Assembly (NCBI GenBank): GCA_965204235.1
Contig: OZ241979.1
Location: 806,001-870,000, forward strand
Reading direction: 5' to 3'
DNA length: 64,000 nucleotides
From: JAJDTQ01 sp965204235
GTDB taxonomy: Bacteria > Desulfobacterota > Binatia > UBA9968 > JAJDTQ01
Of this stretch, positions 46,539 to 54,612 are shown in pieces (the first letter of the stretch is position 1; each line of letters begins with the position of its first letter). The position numbers and the translations under genes were made by a program. The notes below the pieces were generated by a model that was not told where the DNA came from, did not search any database, and saw nothing but the letters and a program-made list of their open reading frames with translations.

Positions 46539-47837
46539 ATGAGCTTCCGGCGCCACGGCCTGTCCATCTCGCTGTTCTGGTTCACGTTCTTCGGGGCCCT
46601 GGGCGTCTTCTTCCCCTACTACAGCCTCTACCTCAAGGAGAACGCCGGGCTGACCGGCGCCCAACTGGGCATGGTCCTCTCGGTCATGCCCCTGGTGGGG
46701 ATCGTCGCGCAGCCGTTCTGGGGCCAGGTGGCGGACCGGACCGGCGCCCGGGGCCGTCTCGTGGCCTTCCTGACCCTGGCGTCCGCGTTCGGCTTCGTGC
46801 TGCTGGGACTCGCCCGGGGGTTCGCGTCCATCCTCCTGGCCGCGGTCTTCCTGGCGTCGTTCTCGACCCCGGTGATCCCGCTTTCGGTGTCCGTCGCGCT
46901 GGCGGCCTTCCGCTTTTCCGGACCCCACGCGTACGGCTTCGCCCGGGCCTGGGGGACCGTGGGCTTCCTGGCATCGGTGCTGGCCTTCCCCGCGGCGCTG
47001 GACGCGGTGCAGCGCTGGCAGGGGCTGGCGCCGACGCCGGGAGGTCCGTCGGAGCCGGGCCTGGGGGTGATGTTCCAGGGAACCGCCGGCATCGTGCTGC
47101 TGGCCGGGGCCGTGGCCCTCGCCCTGCCCCGGGAGGGGGTCGTGTCGCTGCGGGCCGCCCCGGGGGAATGGCGCGCCCTCCTCCGCAACCGCCCCATGCG
47201 CCGCCTGCTCCTGGTGGCCTTCAGCGCCTACCTGTTCGTCACCGGCCCCATGGGGCTGTTGCCGGTGTACGTCCGCTCCCAGGGCGGCACGCTGGAGACC
47301 GTGCAGCACATGTGGCTCCTGATGCTCGTGGTCGAGATCCCCCTCATCCTGTGCACCGGCATGGGCCTCAAGCGCGTGGGCTCGCGGGGGCTGCTGGCCG
47401 CGGGCGTCCTGGCCGGCGGCGTCCGCTGGACGGTGTGCGGACTCACCGCCAACCCCTACTGGCTCTACCCGGTGCAGACGCTGCACGGCGTGATGGTCAC
47501 CGGCCTGATGATGGGCGGGCCGTTGTACGTGGACAGCGTGGCGCCCGGGCGGCTGCGGTCCACGGCCCAGTCCCTGGCGGCCATGGTGGGGCTCGGGCTC
47601 GGGGGCATCGCCTCCAACACCGCGTCCGGCTGGATCCTCGACCGTGCGGGCGCCCGGGCGCCCTACCTCATCGGCGGCGCCGGCGCCCTGGCGGTGGGGC
47701 TGGCGCTCCCGTGGCTCCTGCCCCGGGCGGAGCGGGAGGACCCGGACACGGTCAGTCCCCCGCAGGGACGCAGCCACCCGTCCCAGGAGTCCGGCCGGGC
47801 GGAGCGGGAGGACGAGGACGCGGTCAGTCCAGCCTGA
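46539..47837 (+). CDS. MFS transporter (MFS_1-like, phenylpropionate permease type)
   Basis: 432 residues, twelve hydrophobic helices. The opening LSISLFWFTFFGALGVFFPYYSLYLKENAG and the loop GQVADRTGARGRLVAF match the MFS_1_like/HcaT group. The last 40 residues are a hydrophilic tail with a direct repeat (GRAEREDPDTVSPP and GRAEREDEDAVSPA), so the 3' end has been lengthened by duplication of about 36 bases. The stop lies 14 bases inside the end of the convergent NHL gene. The substrate is unknown. Confidence 0.83.
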   Translation: MSFRRHGLSISLFWFTFFGALGVFFPYYSLYLKENAGLTGAQLGMVLSVMPLVGIVAQPFWGQVADRTGARGRLVAFLTLASAFGFVLLGLARGFASILLAAVFLASFSTPVIPLSVSVALAAFRFSGPHAYGFARAWGTVGFLASVLAFPAALDAVQRWQGLAPTPGGPSEPGLGVMFQGTAGIVLLAGAVALALPREGVVSLRAAPGEWRALLRNRPMRRLLLVAFSAYLFVTGPMGLLPVYVRSQGGTLETVQHMWLLMLVVEIPLILCTGMGLKRVGSRGLLAAGVLAGGVRWTVCGLTANPYWLYPVQTLHGVMVTGLMMGGPLYVDSVAPGRLRSTAQSLAAMVGLGLGGIASNTASGWILDRAGARAPYLIGGAGALAVGLALPWLLPRAEREDPDTVSPPQGRSHPSQESGRAEREDEDAVSPA

Positions 47838-48777
47838 CCAGCTTCTGCAGGCTGCGCATCTCCCGGGGCGGATCCAGCCGCCGCCCCATGATGGTCCAGG
47901 ACACCTCCGCCACGTAGAGGTTCCTGCCGGAGTCCAGGCACAGGCCGTGGGGAGCGATGAACTGGCCCGGCCCCTCGCCCATGACGGGATGGCCGAAGCG
48001 CGCCAGCTCCACGCCGTCGGCGCTGCGGACCACGATGCGGTGGCCGATGTTCGGATAGGCCGCGTTCTGCGACGCCCCCGGACCCAGTTCGCCGATGTAG
48101 CAGACGGGGCTGGGGCCGGTCTCCATGTACAGAGCGCAGGGACGGTGGAGGTTGTCGCACCACTGGGTCTCGAACCGGCCCTGGCCGTCGAACACCTGGA
48201 TGCGGTGGTTCTCCCGGTCGGCCACATAGACCCAGCCGTCCGCGTCTGTGCAAACGTTGTGCACCAGGTTGAACTGGCCCGGGTCGGTGCCGGGCTCGCC
48301 CCAGGAGAACAGCAGCCTGCCGTCCGGGGAATACTTGTGCACCCGCGAGTTGCCGTAGCCGTCCGAGACGTAGATGTCGCCCCGGGGCGAGAAGGCCACG
48401 TGGGTGCAGCGGTTGAAGGGCTCGCCCCCCTGGAACGCCGCGGCCTTGCCCGGGACCCCCAGGGTCATCAGCACCTTGCCGTCCAGGGTGCACTTGCGCA
48501 CCGTGTGGTCGCCGTCGTCGGTGAAGAAGATGGTGTCCTCCGGCCCCATGGTGACGCCGTGGGGCCGGGTGAAGACCCCTTCGCCCCAGGTCCGCAGGAA
48601 CCGGCCGTCCCGGTCGAACACGATCACGGGGTGGTCGCCCCGGGTGAAGCAGTAAACGTTGTCGGCCTTGTCCACGCCGACTCCCGCCACCTCCTTGAAG
48701 GTCATGCCGTCCGGCAGCCTGGCCCACCCCTCCCGGACCTCGTAGCGGAACGCGCCCTTTCCCACCACCGTGCTCAT
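47824..48777 (-). CDS. NHL-repeat/SMP-30-like beta-propeller protein
   Basis: 317 residues. It shows repeated propeller blades with the NHL signature: VAGVGVDKADNVYCFTRGDH, RPHGVTMGPEDTIFFTDDGD, THVAFSPRGDIYVSDGYGNS, HNVCTDADGWVYVADRENHR and APHGLCLDSGRNLYVAEVSW. There is no signal peptide. Members include peptidyl-amidating lyase-like and lactonase-like proteins. No catalytic identity is evident. The start overlaps the aspartic protease stop (ATGA), so the pair is an operon. Confidence 0.82.
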   Translation of the reverse strand: MSTVVGKGAFRYEVREGWARLPDGMTFKEVAGVGVDKADNVYCFTRGDHPVIVFDRDGRFLRTWGEGVFTRPHGVTMGPEDTIFFTDDGDHTVRKCTLDGKVLMTLGVPGKAAAFQGGEPFNRCTHVAFSPRGDIYVSDGYGNSRVHKYSPDGRLLFSWGEPGTDPGQFNLVHNVCTDADGWVYVADRENHRIQVFDGQGRFETQWCDNLHRPCALYMETGPSPVCYIGELGPGASQNAAYPNIGHRIVVRSADGVELARFGHPVMGEGPGQFIAPHGLCLDSGRNLYVAEVSWTIMGRRLDPPREMRSLQKLVRLD

Positions 48778-49178
48778 GATGCCTCCCGGTCATCTCCCCG
48801 CTTTGCGATGGTCGATGCAACGTTCGGACTGAGCGGGTTGACGATGACCTGTCTGGTCCTGGGCACGACGACCAGGTCCATGTCTTCCATCGGAATCGCC
48901 CCCAGCAAGGCCGTTTCCCCCATGACGAGAGCGCCGCTGAAACCGACCCTGTTCTCATAGCGCAGCTCGATGGGTCCCACATAGGGAACGAACGTGCGGC
49001 TTCCGTCCGCCAGGACCACTTCCCTGGCTTCGGCTTCGTCCAGTTGCAACTGCAATCGTACGTGGGACGGAATGCACATATGGACCGCCCCGGTATCCGC
49101 CAGCGCATCCACCTCCACCGCCTTCAGTTCGGGACGTCTCGGGTTGCGCAGTTGGATCTTCGCGTTCGCAAGGCCCAT
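48774..49178 (-). CDS. Clan AA (retropepsin-like) aspartic protease
   Basis: 134 residues from ATG 49178, which follows GGAGGAG. VEVDALADTGAVHMCIPSHV contains the catalytic Asp-Thr-Gly, and the flap and second-strand pattern (ALVMGETALLGAIPMEDMDL) follows. The C-terminal VVVPRTRQVIVNPLSPNVA is typical of bacterial clan AA proteins about 120-140 residues long. These act as homodimers with one Asp from each subunit. The physiological substrate is unknown. It is coupled to the NHL protein. Confidence 0.8.
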   Translation of the reverse strand: MGLANAKIQLRNPRRPELKAVEVDALADTGAVHMCIPSHVRLQLQLDEAEAREVVLADGSRTFVPYVGPIELRYENRVGFSGALVMGETALLGAIPMEDMDLVVVPRTRQVIVNPLSPNVASTIAKRGDDREAS

Positions 49179-49270
49179 GGTCTCCTCCTCTCCGGGACGG
49201 GCCGACAAGTCCACGGCTACGCCCGTGAGACGCGTTTCGAGACATCCTACCCCGGTGCGGAACGATTGCA

Positions 49271-49390
49271 AGTCACCTCTGATCAATTCCGGCTCGAACT
49301 CCCTCCCCCTGCGGGAAAGCGCGTCCTTCGACTTCGCTTCGCTACGCTCAGGACGAACGGGGATCATTGTTCGGAGTTTTCTCGAATCAC
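49271..49390 (+). repeat. CCTTCGACTTCGCT repeat, copy 7
   Basis: An extended copy that starts AGTCACCTCTGATCAATTCC, as copy 9 does, then has the core and GGGGATCATTGTTCGGAGTT. It fills about a third of the 345-base gap between the protease and the flavoprotein genes. The rest has no recognisable feature. Confidence 0.82.
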
Positions 49391-49523
49391 CGACGGCGAG
49401 AAGGCGCAGCGACAACGAAAGACCGGTGCACCGTGTGCAGCGGTCGGAACGGAATGCCGGGAGGTCCCTGCCCGCCGGCGGCCCCGGCTTGAACAATCGT
49501 CCGCGCCCGTCTAGGATCGCCCC

Positions 49524-51254
49524 ATGGCGGTTCGCATGGAAACGGACGTGCTGGTGGTCGGCGGCGGCATCGCCGGAGCGTTTGCGGCCTACCGGGCGCG
49601 GGAGGCCGGGGCGCGGGTGCTCCTGGTGGACCGCTCGTACTTCGGCCGCAGCGGGTGCAGCGCCCTGGCGTCGGGGGTCTATCCGTCGTACATGCCGGGG
49701 GACGACGTGGACGCCTGGATCCGGGCCTTCGGCGGCCCGTTGGTGAACCAGCCCCTGCTGGCCAGGTCGCTGCCGGTGATGCACGAGCACGTGATGCTCA
49801 TGGACGGCTGGGGCGTCAAGTGGCTCAAGCAGGGCCGGAAGATCGTCCGCATGGGAGCGCCGGGGCGTTCCTTCGCCAACGGCGTGTGGATGGCCGAAGG
49901 CGGCCCGCAGATGATGATGGCGGTGCGGTCGGGGGTCGTGGGCAGCGGCGTGGAGGTGGTGAACCGCGTGGCCCTGACCGAGTTGCTCACGTCGGACGGG
50001 CGCCTGCCCACCCGCGGGCGGGTGGTGGGCGCAATGGGGTTCCACACCCGCACCGGGGAGGTCCACGAGTTCGCGGCCCGCGCCACCGTGGTCTGCACCG
50101 GCCCCTACAAGTTCCCGTATCCGTGGCCCGGGAGCACCCTGGGCTACATGCCCATCGACCTTTCCGGCGACGGCATCGCCATGATGATGCGCGCGGGCGC
50201 GGAACTGTCGCGGCTGGAGCTGGGGGGCATCAACCTGAACCCCGACCGCGTCCTGTCCGCGCCGGGCCTGGAGTCGCTGATGCCTTCGGGGGCCAAGTGG
50301 GTGGACCGGGACGGCCGGCGGTTCCTGGAAGACTACGACCCCAAGCGGATGGAGATGACCAGCCGGGCGCTGCTCTACTTCGCCGTCGCCCACCAGAAGG
50401 AACGGGGCCGGGCGCCCGCCATGGACCTGCGGGACGTGCTGCCGGAACGGATGGAGCTCATCCGGCGGGTGGTCCCCATCGTGGCGGCCAACCAGGAGGC
50501 CGTGGCCGGCGACCTCACGGAGACGCCTGTTCCCTATACCTACCAGGTGGCGGGCACCAGCGGCATCTTCGGGGCCGGCGCGCGGGTCAACGAACGCGGC
50601 GAGACCACGGTGCCGGGGCTCTACGCCGCGGGCACCTGCACCGACATGGCCTACCTGCCGGGGGGGCACCTCCCCTTCTGCTCGGTCACCGGCGACTGGA
50701 CCGGCCGGGCCGCGGGCGCGGGCGCGCGCTCCGGGAAACCGGCGCACCCGGAGCCTGGGCAGCTCCGGCGGGTGGCGGAAGAGATCCGGGCGCCCCTCCG
50801 ACAACGGGACGGAGCCGCTTTCGACCGCGTCCATCGGCGCCTGGGACGGATGCTCATGGAGAAGGTCGGGCTGGTGCTCCACGCCGACCGCATCGACGCC
50901 GCGCTGGACGAGCTCGCCGAGATACGCGGCCGCGACGCGCCCCGGCTCATGGCCCGCGACCCCCACGAGCTCGCCAAGGCGTGGGGCCTCAGGCAATACG
51001 TCCAGGTGCTGGAAGCCACGCTGCGCGCCTACCGGCGCCGGACGGAAAGCCGCGTGGCGTTCATCCGCGAGGACTACCCGGTCATCGACAACGTGGACTG
51101 GGTCAGGATGGTGGTGGTCAAGCAGGAGGACGGAGGCCTCGAGCTCTGGGACGAGCCGCTGCCCGACTCCTGGCACGACCCCATCCCGGTGCGGCCCACC
51201 CGGAACCTGCACCTGGTCTTCCGCAACCGGGAGTCGCCCCATGCCGCGGGTTGA
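49524..51254 (+). CDS. FAD-dependent reductase/dehydrogenase subunit, AprA/FrdA-like
   Basis: 576 residues. The N-terminal dinucleotide-binding fold is DVLVVGGGIAGAFAAYRARE with the acidic strand end VLLVDRS. Later segments PIDLSGDGIAMMMRAGAEL, VAGTSGIFGAGARVNERGET and PGLYAAGTCTDMAYLPGGH are those of the fumarate reductase/AprA flavoprotein superfamily. It overlaps the ferredoxin gene by 14 bases, so a two-subunit flavoprotein/iron-sulphur complex like AprAB is likely. Sulphate-reduction genes are absent in the window, so the substrate may be something else. Confidence 0.85.
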   Translation: MAVRMETDVLVVGGGIAGAFAAYRAREAGARVLLVDRSYFGRSGCSALASGVYPSYMPGDDVDAWIRAFGGPLVNQPLLARSLPVMHEHVMLMDGWGVKWLKQGRKIVRMGAPGRSFANGVWMAEGGPQMMMAVRSGVVGSGVEVVNRVALTELLTSDGRLPTRGRVVGAMGFHTRTGEVHEFAARATVVCTGPYKFPYPWPGSTLGYMPIDLSGDGIAMMMRAGAELSRLELGGINLNPDRVLSAPGLESLMPSGAKWVDRDGRRFLEDYDPKRMEMTSRALLYFAVAHQKERGRAPAMDLRDVLPERMELIRRVVPIVAANQEAVAGDLTETPVPYTYQVAGTSGIFGAGARVNERGETTVPGLYAAGTCTDMAYLPGGHLPFCSVTGDWTGRAAGAGARSGKPAHPEPGQLRRVAEEIRAPLRQRDGAAFDRVHRRLGRMLMEKVGLVLHADRIDAALDELAEIRGRDAPRLMARDPHELAKAWGLRQYVQVLEATLRAYRRRTESRVAFIREDYPVIDNVDWVRMVVVKQEDGGLELWDEPLPDSWHDPIPVRPTRNLHLVFRNRESPHAAG

Positions 51255-51435
51255 AGTGAACGGGCGGGCGTGCACCGGCTGCGGCGTCTGCGTCGAGACC
51301 TGCCCCACCGACGTGCTGCGCCTGGACCCCGACCGGAAGGCCCGCATGGCCTACCCCGGGGACTGCCAAGGCTGCTTCGTCTGCCAGTGGGACTGCGCCT
51401 ACGGAGCCATCCGCGTCCGCGTGGACGACCGCTGA
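51241..51435 (+). CDS. Ferredoxin-like 4Fe-4S protein, partner of the flavoprotein
   Basis: 64 residues with CTGCGVCVETCPTDVLRL (CxxCxxCxxxCP) for one [4Fe-4S] cluster and CQGCFVCQWDCAYGAI for a second. The second is of the type seen in AprB. Its start lies inside the 3' end of the flavoprotein gene, indicating stoichiometric expression. It would carry electrons to or from the FAD subunit. Confidence 0.92.
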   Translation: MPRVEVNGRACTGCGVCVETCPTDVLRLDPDRKARMAYPGDCQGCFVCQWDCAYGAIRVRVDDR

Positions 51436-51451
51436 AATCCGGCGCGCCGGC

Positions 51452-51544
51452 GGGCGTCCTTCGACCTCGCTTCGCTACGCTCAGGACGAACGGGGGCAAT
51501 CGTTCGGTCTCGGGACGAACGGAGGCAGTTGTTCCAGGTTTCCT
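51452..51544. repeat. CCTTCGACTTCGCT repeat, copy 8, overlapping the ligase 3' end
   Basis: Starts 17 bases after the ferredoxin stop: GGGCGTCCTTCGACCTCGCT, the core, then a second half-copy CGGGACGAACGGAGGCAGTT. The AMP-ligase frame on the other strand ends inside it: the TCCTGA of the element provides its stop codon. Confidence 0.82.
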
Positions 51545-53160
51545 CGGTTCCCGGTCCTCGATCCTCCCACCCGCTCCCGCAGCGCCCGCTTGTCCACCTT
51601 GTCGCCCGACGCGACCCGGGGAAACCCGTCCAGGGACTCCAGCCGGTCGGGCCGCTTGAAAGGGGCCAGCCCCTGTTGCCGGAGGAACTCCCTCACGCCC
51701 TCCAGGGTCAGCCGCGCGCCTTCCTCCGGCACCACGCAGGCGGCGATGCCCTCGCCCAGGTCCGCGTCGGCATAGCCCACCACCGCCGCCGCTTTCACCC
51801 CGGGGCAGCGGAGGAGCAGGTCCTCCAGGTCCGCGGGAAAGACGTTCCGTCCGCCGCGGATGATGAGGTCCTGGTCCCGGCCCATGAGATAGACGTTGCC
51901 GCCCTCGTCCATGCGGCCCCACTCCTGCAGGTCGAGGAAGCCGTCGGACCGCCGGCGCGCGTCGAGATCCAGGTTCCGGAAGAACCGCGCGTCCGAGGGC
52001 AGGCCCCGGACCCACAGGCGGCCCGGCGCTCCCGGACGGACCTCGTTGCCGCCCTCGTCCACGATGCGCAACTCGTTGCCCTCCAGCGGCCGGCCCACGG
52101 ACCGGATGCGGACTTCGGGCGGGTCGTCCCAGGAGGTGGCGCACAGGCCGCCGCAGTCCACGCTGCCGTAGCCCTGCATGATCCGGCAACCCAGCCGCGC
52201 CTCGGCCTCCACGCCCAGCTCGCGGGGCAGCAGCGCCCCGTGGCTGACGACCATGCGGAGGGAGTCCAGGTCATGGCCGCGGAGGTCGTCGAGGGCCAGC
52301 AGCCGGGAGATCATGGTGGGGACCAGCGGGAGCACGTTCACCCGCTCCCGCGCCACGGTCTCACAGGTTCGGCGCGGGTCGAAGCGGTCCATCAGGACCA
52401 CCCGGGCGCCGGTCTGGCACGCGCCGTTGTAGATCAATCCGTCGGCGACGCCGGAAATGATGGCGGTGACCGCGCACAGGGTGTCGCCGTGGTCCACGCG
52501 GAACCGCTTCACGTGGCTCCAGGCGGTGAGGAGCCGGGTGTAGAGGGGCACCGCGGCGCACTTGGGCAGGCCGGTGGAGCCGCTGGTGGTGGCCAGTTGG
52601 CACACGTCCTCGACTCCGTACCGGGTGGCGGCCAAGCGCTGCCGAGCGCGGTCCGGGACCGGGGCGGACAGGACCTGCTCCAGCGAAAGGCAGCCGCGGG
52701 GGACCTCGTCCCACGCCGCCAGCACGTGGCGCAGCTCGGGTACGCGGACCTGCTCCAGCAACTCCAGGTGGCGGAACCCCCGGTACGCCGCGGGAACGAT
52801 GGCGGCCTCGGGGCGGGTGAAGCGGACGATGGGGCCGAGCTCCGCCCGCCGCAGGCTCGGGGCCGCGGTGACCAGCCGCAGGCCCGCCTTCTCGCACGCC
52901 AGCCGGGCGAGGAAGAGCTCCGCGGAGTTGGGCATCTGGATGAGCACGCGCGCGTCGCGTTCCAGACCCAGGTCCAGGAGCCCCAGGGCGAGGGCGTCGG
53001 AGAGCTCCGCGGTCCGTTCCCAGGTAAGGCGGCGGCGGGAGTCCACCAGCGCTTCCTTCCGGCCGACGCGGCGCGCGTTGTCGTCGCAGAAGTCGGCCGC
53101 GGTCCTGGGCGGCATGAACCGCGACACCGCCTCCCGCAACGCCTTGCGCTCGTCGGACAT
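51481..53160 (-). CDS. Acyl-CoA synthetase/AMP-dependent ligase
   Basis: 559 residues from ATG 53160. The ANL motifs are all there: LATTSGSTGLPKCAAVPLY (P-loop A3), MQGYGSVDCGG (A5), RSDGFLDLQEWGRMDEGGNVYLMGRDQDLIIRGGRNVFP (A7-A8) and the final Lys in RVASGDKVDKRALRERV. It activates a carboxylic acid as AMP ester, then CoA thioester. The last 20-odd residues (GNRGNLEQLPPFVPRPNDCP) are encoded by the repeat element, so the original stop has been lost. It converges with the flavoprotein/ferredoxin pair. Confidence 0.9.
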   Translation of the reverse strand: MSDERKALREAVSRFMPPRTAADFCDDNARRVGRKEALVDSRRRLTWERTAELSDALALGLLDLGLERDARVLIQMPNSAELFLARLACEKAGLRLVTAAPSLRRAELGPIVRFTRPEAAIVPAAYRGFRHLELLEQVRVPELRHVLAAWDEVPRGCLSLEQVLSAPVPDRARQRLAATRYGVEDVCQLATTSGSTGLPKCAAVPLYTRLLTAWSHVKRFRVDHGDTLCAVTAIISGVADGLIYNGACQTGARVVLMDRFDPRRTCETVARERVNVLPLVPTMISRLLALDDLRGHDLDSLRMVVSHGALLPRELGVEAEARLGCRIMQGYGSVDCGGLCATSWDDPPEVRIRSVGRPLEGNELRIVDEGGNEVRPGAPGRLWVRGLPSDARFFRNLDLDARRRSDGFLDLQEWGRMDEGGNVYLMGRDQDLIIRGGRNVFPADLEDLLLRCPGVKAAAVVGYADADLGEGIAACVVPEEGARLTLEGVREFLRQQGLAPFKRPDRLESLDGFPRVASGDKVDKRALRERVGGSRTGNRGNLEQLPPFVPRPNDCPRSS

Positions 53161-53256
53161 GGACTCCTCCCCCGGGCCGGGGGGCGCGCCGCAAGGCGCT
53201 GTCGCCCCCTCGGCCTGTCGTCCTCGTACTGTACCAGTTCCGGGGTTTCGTAGTAG

Positions 53257-53368
53257 AGTCACCTCCGGTCAATTCCGGCTTGAGGCGCCTCTCCCCATGG
53301 AAAAGCGCGTCCTTCGACTTCGCTTCGCTACGCTCAGGACGAACGGGAGGGGGGCAACTGTTCAGAGT
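53257..53368 (+). repeat. CCTTCGACTTCGCT repeat, copy 9, split by MITE copy F
   Basis: AGTCACCTCCGGTCAATTCC, the core, then GGGGGGCAACTGTTCAGAGT, where the MITE begins. The remainder (TTCAGAGTTTCCTGGAGTCA) resumes at 53464. Repeat and MITE fill the 360-base gap between the ligase and the next gene. Confidence 0.85.
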
Positions 53369-53463
53369 GGCTCTTCCGACTTTCGTGTGGGTAAGGTCTC
53401 ACGGCGTAGCGTCCCCTCCCCCTTGAGGGGGAGGGACAGGGAGGGGGGAATTCCTGAAGAGCC
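53369..53463 (+). mobile_element. MITE copy F, 95-base deletion form with perfect 8-bp target duplication
   Basis: Starts GGCTCTTCCGACTTTCGTGT and ends AATTCCTGAAGAGCC. It contains one CCCTCCCCC...GGGGGAGGG palindrome instead of two. The octamer TTCAGAGT flanks it on both sides (53361-53368 and 53464-53471), and the flanks rejoin to a standard copy of the other repeat. That proves a true transposition event. Confidence 0.9.
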
Positions 53464-53520
53464 TTCAGAGTTTCCTGGAGTCACAACCAGACCGCGGCGT
53501 CGGGGAAAGGAGCGCGTTCC

Positions 53521-54609
53521 ATGGTGATGATCGTCAACGAGGAAGAGGGCAGGGACCTGCTCACCATGCGCGAGTGCATGGACCTCATGGAGGACGTGTT
53601 CCGGGAGATCGGTCGGGGCAACGGAGTCAACCGCCCGCGGCTGCGCTACTCGTGCCCCACGCCCGACCCGCAGGCCCGGTACTTCGCCAACATCCACGCC
53701 GGCGCCCTGCCCAAGTATGGCGTGGCCGCATTGCGGTTGAACTCCCGGCTGGCCCAGGAGAAGGACCATGCCACCCGGCGCGTGGAGTTCCGGCACCCCA
53801 CCCGGCGCTACTGGGGCCATTTCCTGATCTACAGCCTGGAGACCGCGGAGCTCCTGGGCATCATCGTGGACGGGACCATCTCGCCGTTGCGGGTGGGGGC
53901 CACCAGCGGCGCCGCGGTCCGGCTGCTGGCGCGCGCGGACGCCCGGGTCGCCGGACTCTTCGGCACCGGTCACCAAGCCGAGTTGCACGCCAGGGCCCTG
54001 GTCGACGCCCTGCCCCTGGAACGCCTGAAGGTCCATAGCCCGTCGCGGGCCCACCGGGAGGACTTCTGCCGGAGGTTCGCAACGGAGTTGGGAATCCCTG
54101 TGGTGAGCGCCGACGAGCCGCGCGAGGTGGTCCGGGGAGCGGACGTGGTCTGTTGCGCCACCAACTCATCGGGACCGGTATTCGACGGCAGGGACCTGGA
54201 GCCGGGCCAGACCGTCGTGTCCATCGTCAACAGCGACGTGGTGTTCGAGCGCCACGAGGTGGACAGGGAGACCTTCCGGCGCAGCGACCGGATCGTGGTC
54301 AACGACCGCGAAAGCGTCCACGCCAACCGCCAGAAGGAGTTGCTGGAACCCATCGAAGCCGGCGAGACCTCCTGGGACCGGGTGGCGGAGCTCGGCCAAG
54401 TGGTGAACCGGACCGTCCCCGGGCGTCGGGGCGACGCGGACATCGTCTATTACAAGAACAACTCCGGCATGGCGATCCAGTTCGCCGCCATGGGCAAGGC
54501 GGTGCTGGACAAGGCCCGGAGGACGGGCGCGGGCCGGGAGGTCCCGGGCGAGTGGTTCTCCGCAGACCTGGAGCCCTGGTTCGCCCGGGGTTACTCGCCG
54601 GCATCGTAG
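53521..54609 (+). CDS. Ornithine cyclodeaminase/mu-crystallin family protein
   Basis: 362 residues. The N-terminal half ends in GIIVDGTISPLRVGATSGAA, equivalent to the Arg-Thr-Gly/Ala region that binds the amino acid. A Rossmann part with AGLFGTGHQAELHARALVDA follows. NSSGPVFDGRDLEPGQTVVS and DADIVYYKNNSGMAIQFAAM are the typical family ends. It uses NAD(P) to act on an amino or imino acid, so lysine/ornithine cyclodeaminase, ketimine reductase or alanine dehydrogenase are alternatives. It is followed 3 bases later by queG. Confidence 0.88.
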   Translation: MVMIVNEEEGRDLLTMRECMDLMEDVFREIGRGNGVNRPRLRYSCPTPDPQARYFANIHAGALPKYGVAALRLNSRLAQEKDHATRRVEFRHPTRRYWGHFLIYSLETAELLGIIVDGTISPLRVGATSGAAVRLLARADARVAGLFGTGHQAELHARALVDALPLERLKVHSPSRAHREDFCRRFATELGIPVVSADEPREVVRGADVVCCATNSSGPVFDGRDLEPGQTVVSIVNSDVVFERHEVDRETFRRSDRIVVNDRESVHANRQKELLEPIEAGETSWDRVAELGQVVNRTVPGRRGDADIVYYKNNSGMAIQFAAMGKAVLDKARRTGAGREVPGEWFSADLEPWFARGYSPAS

Positions 54610-54612
54610 GCC

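Noticed and set aside
46452..48227. 591-codon minus-strand ORF across the MFS gene
   Set aside because: It is the complement of the MFS coding sequence; the amino-acid make-up is Gly, His, Gln and Arg with no domain.
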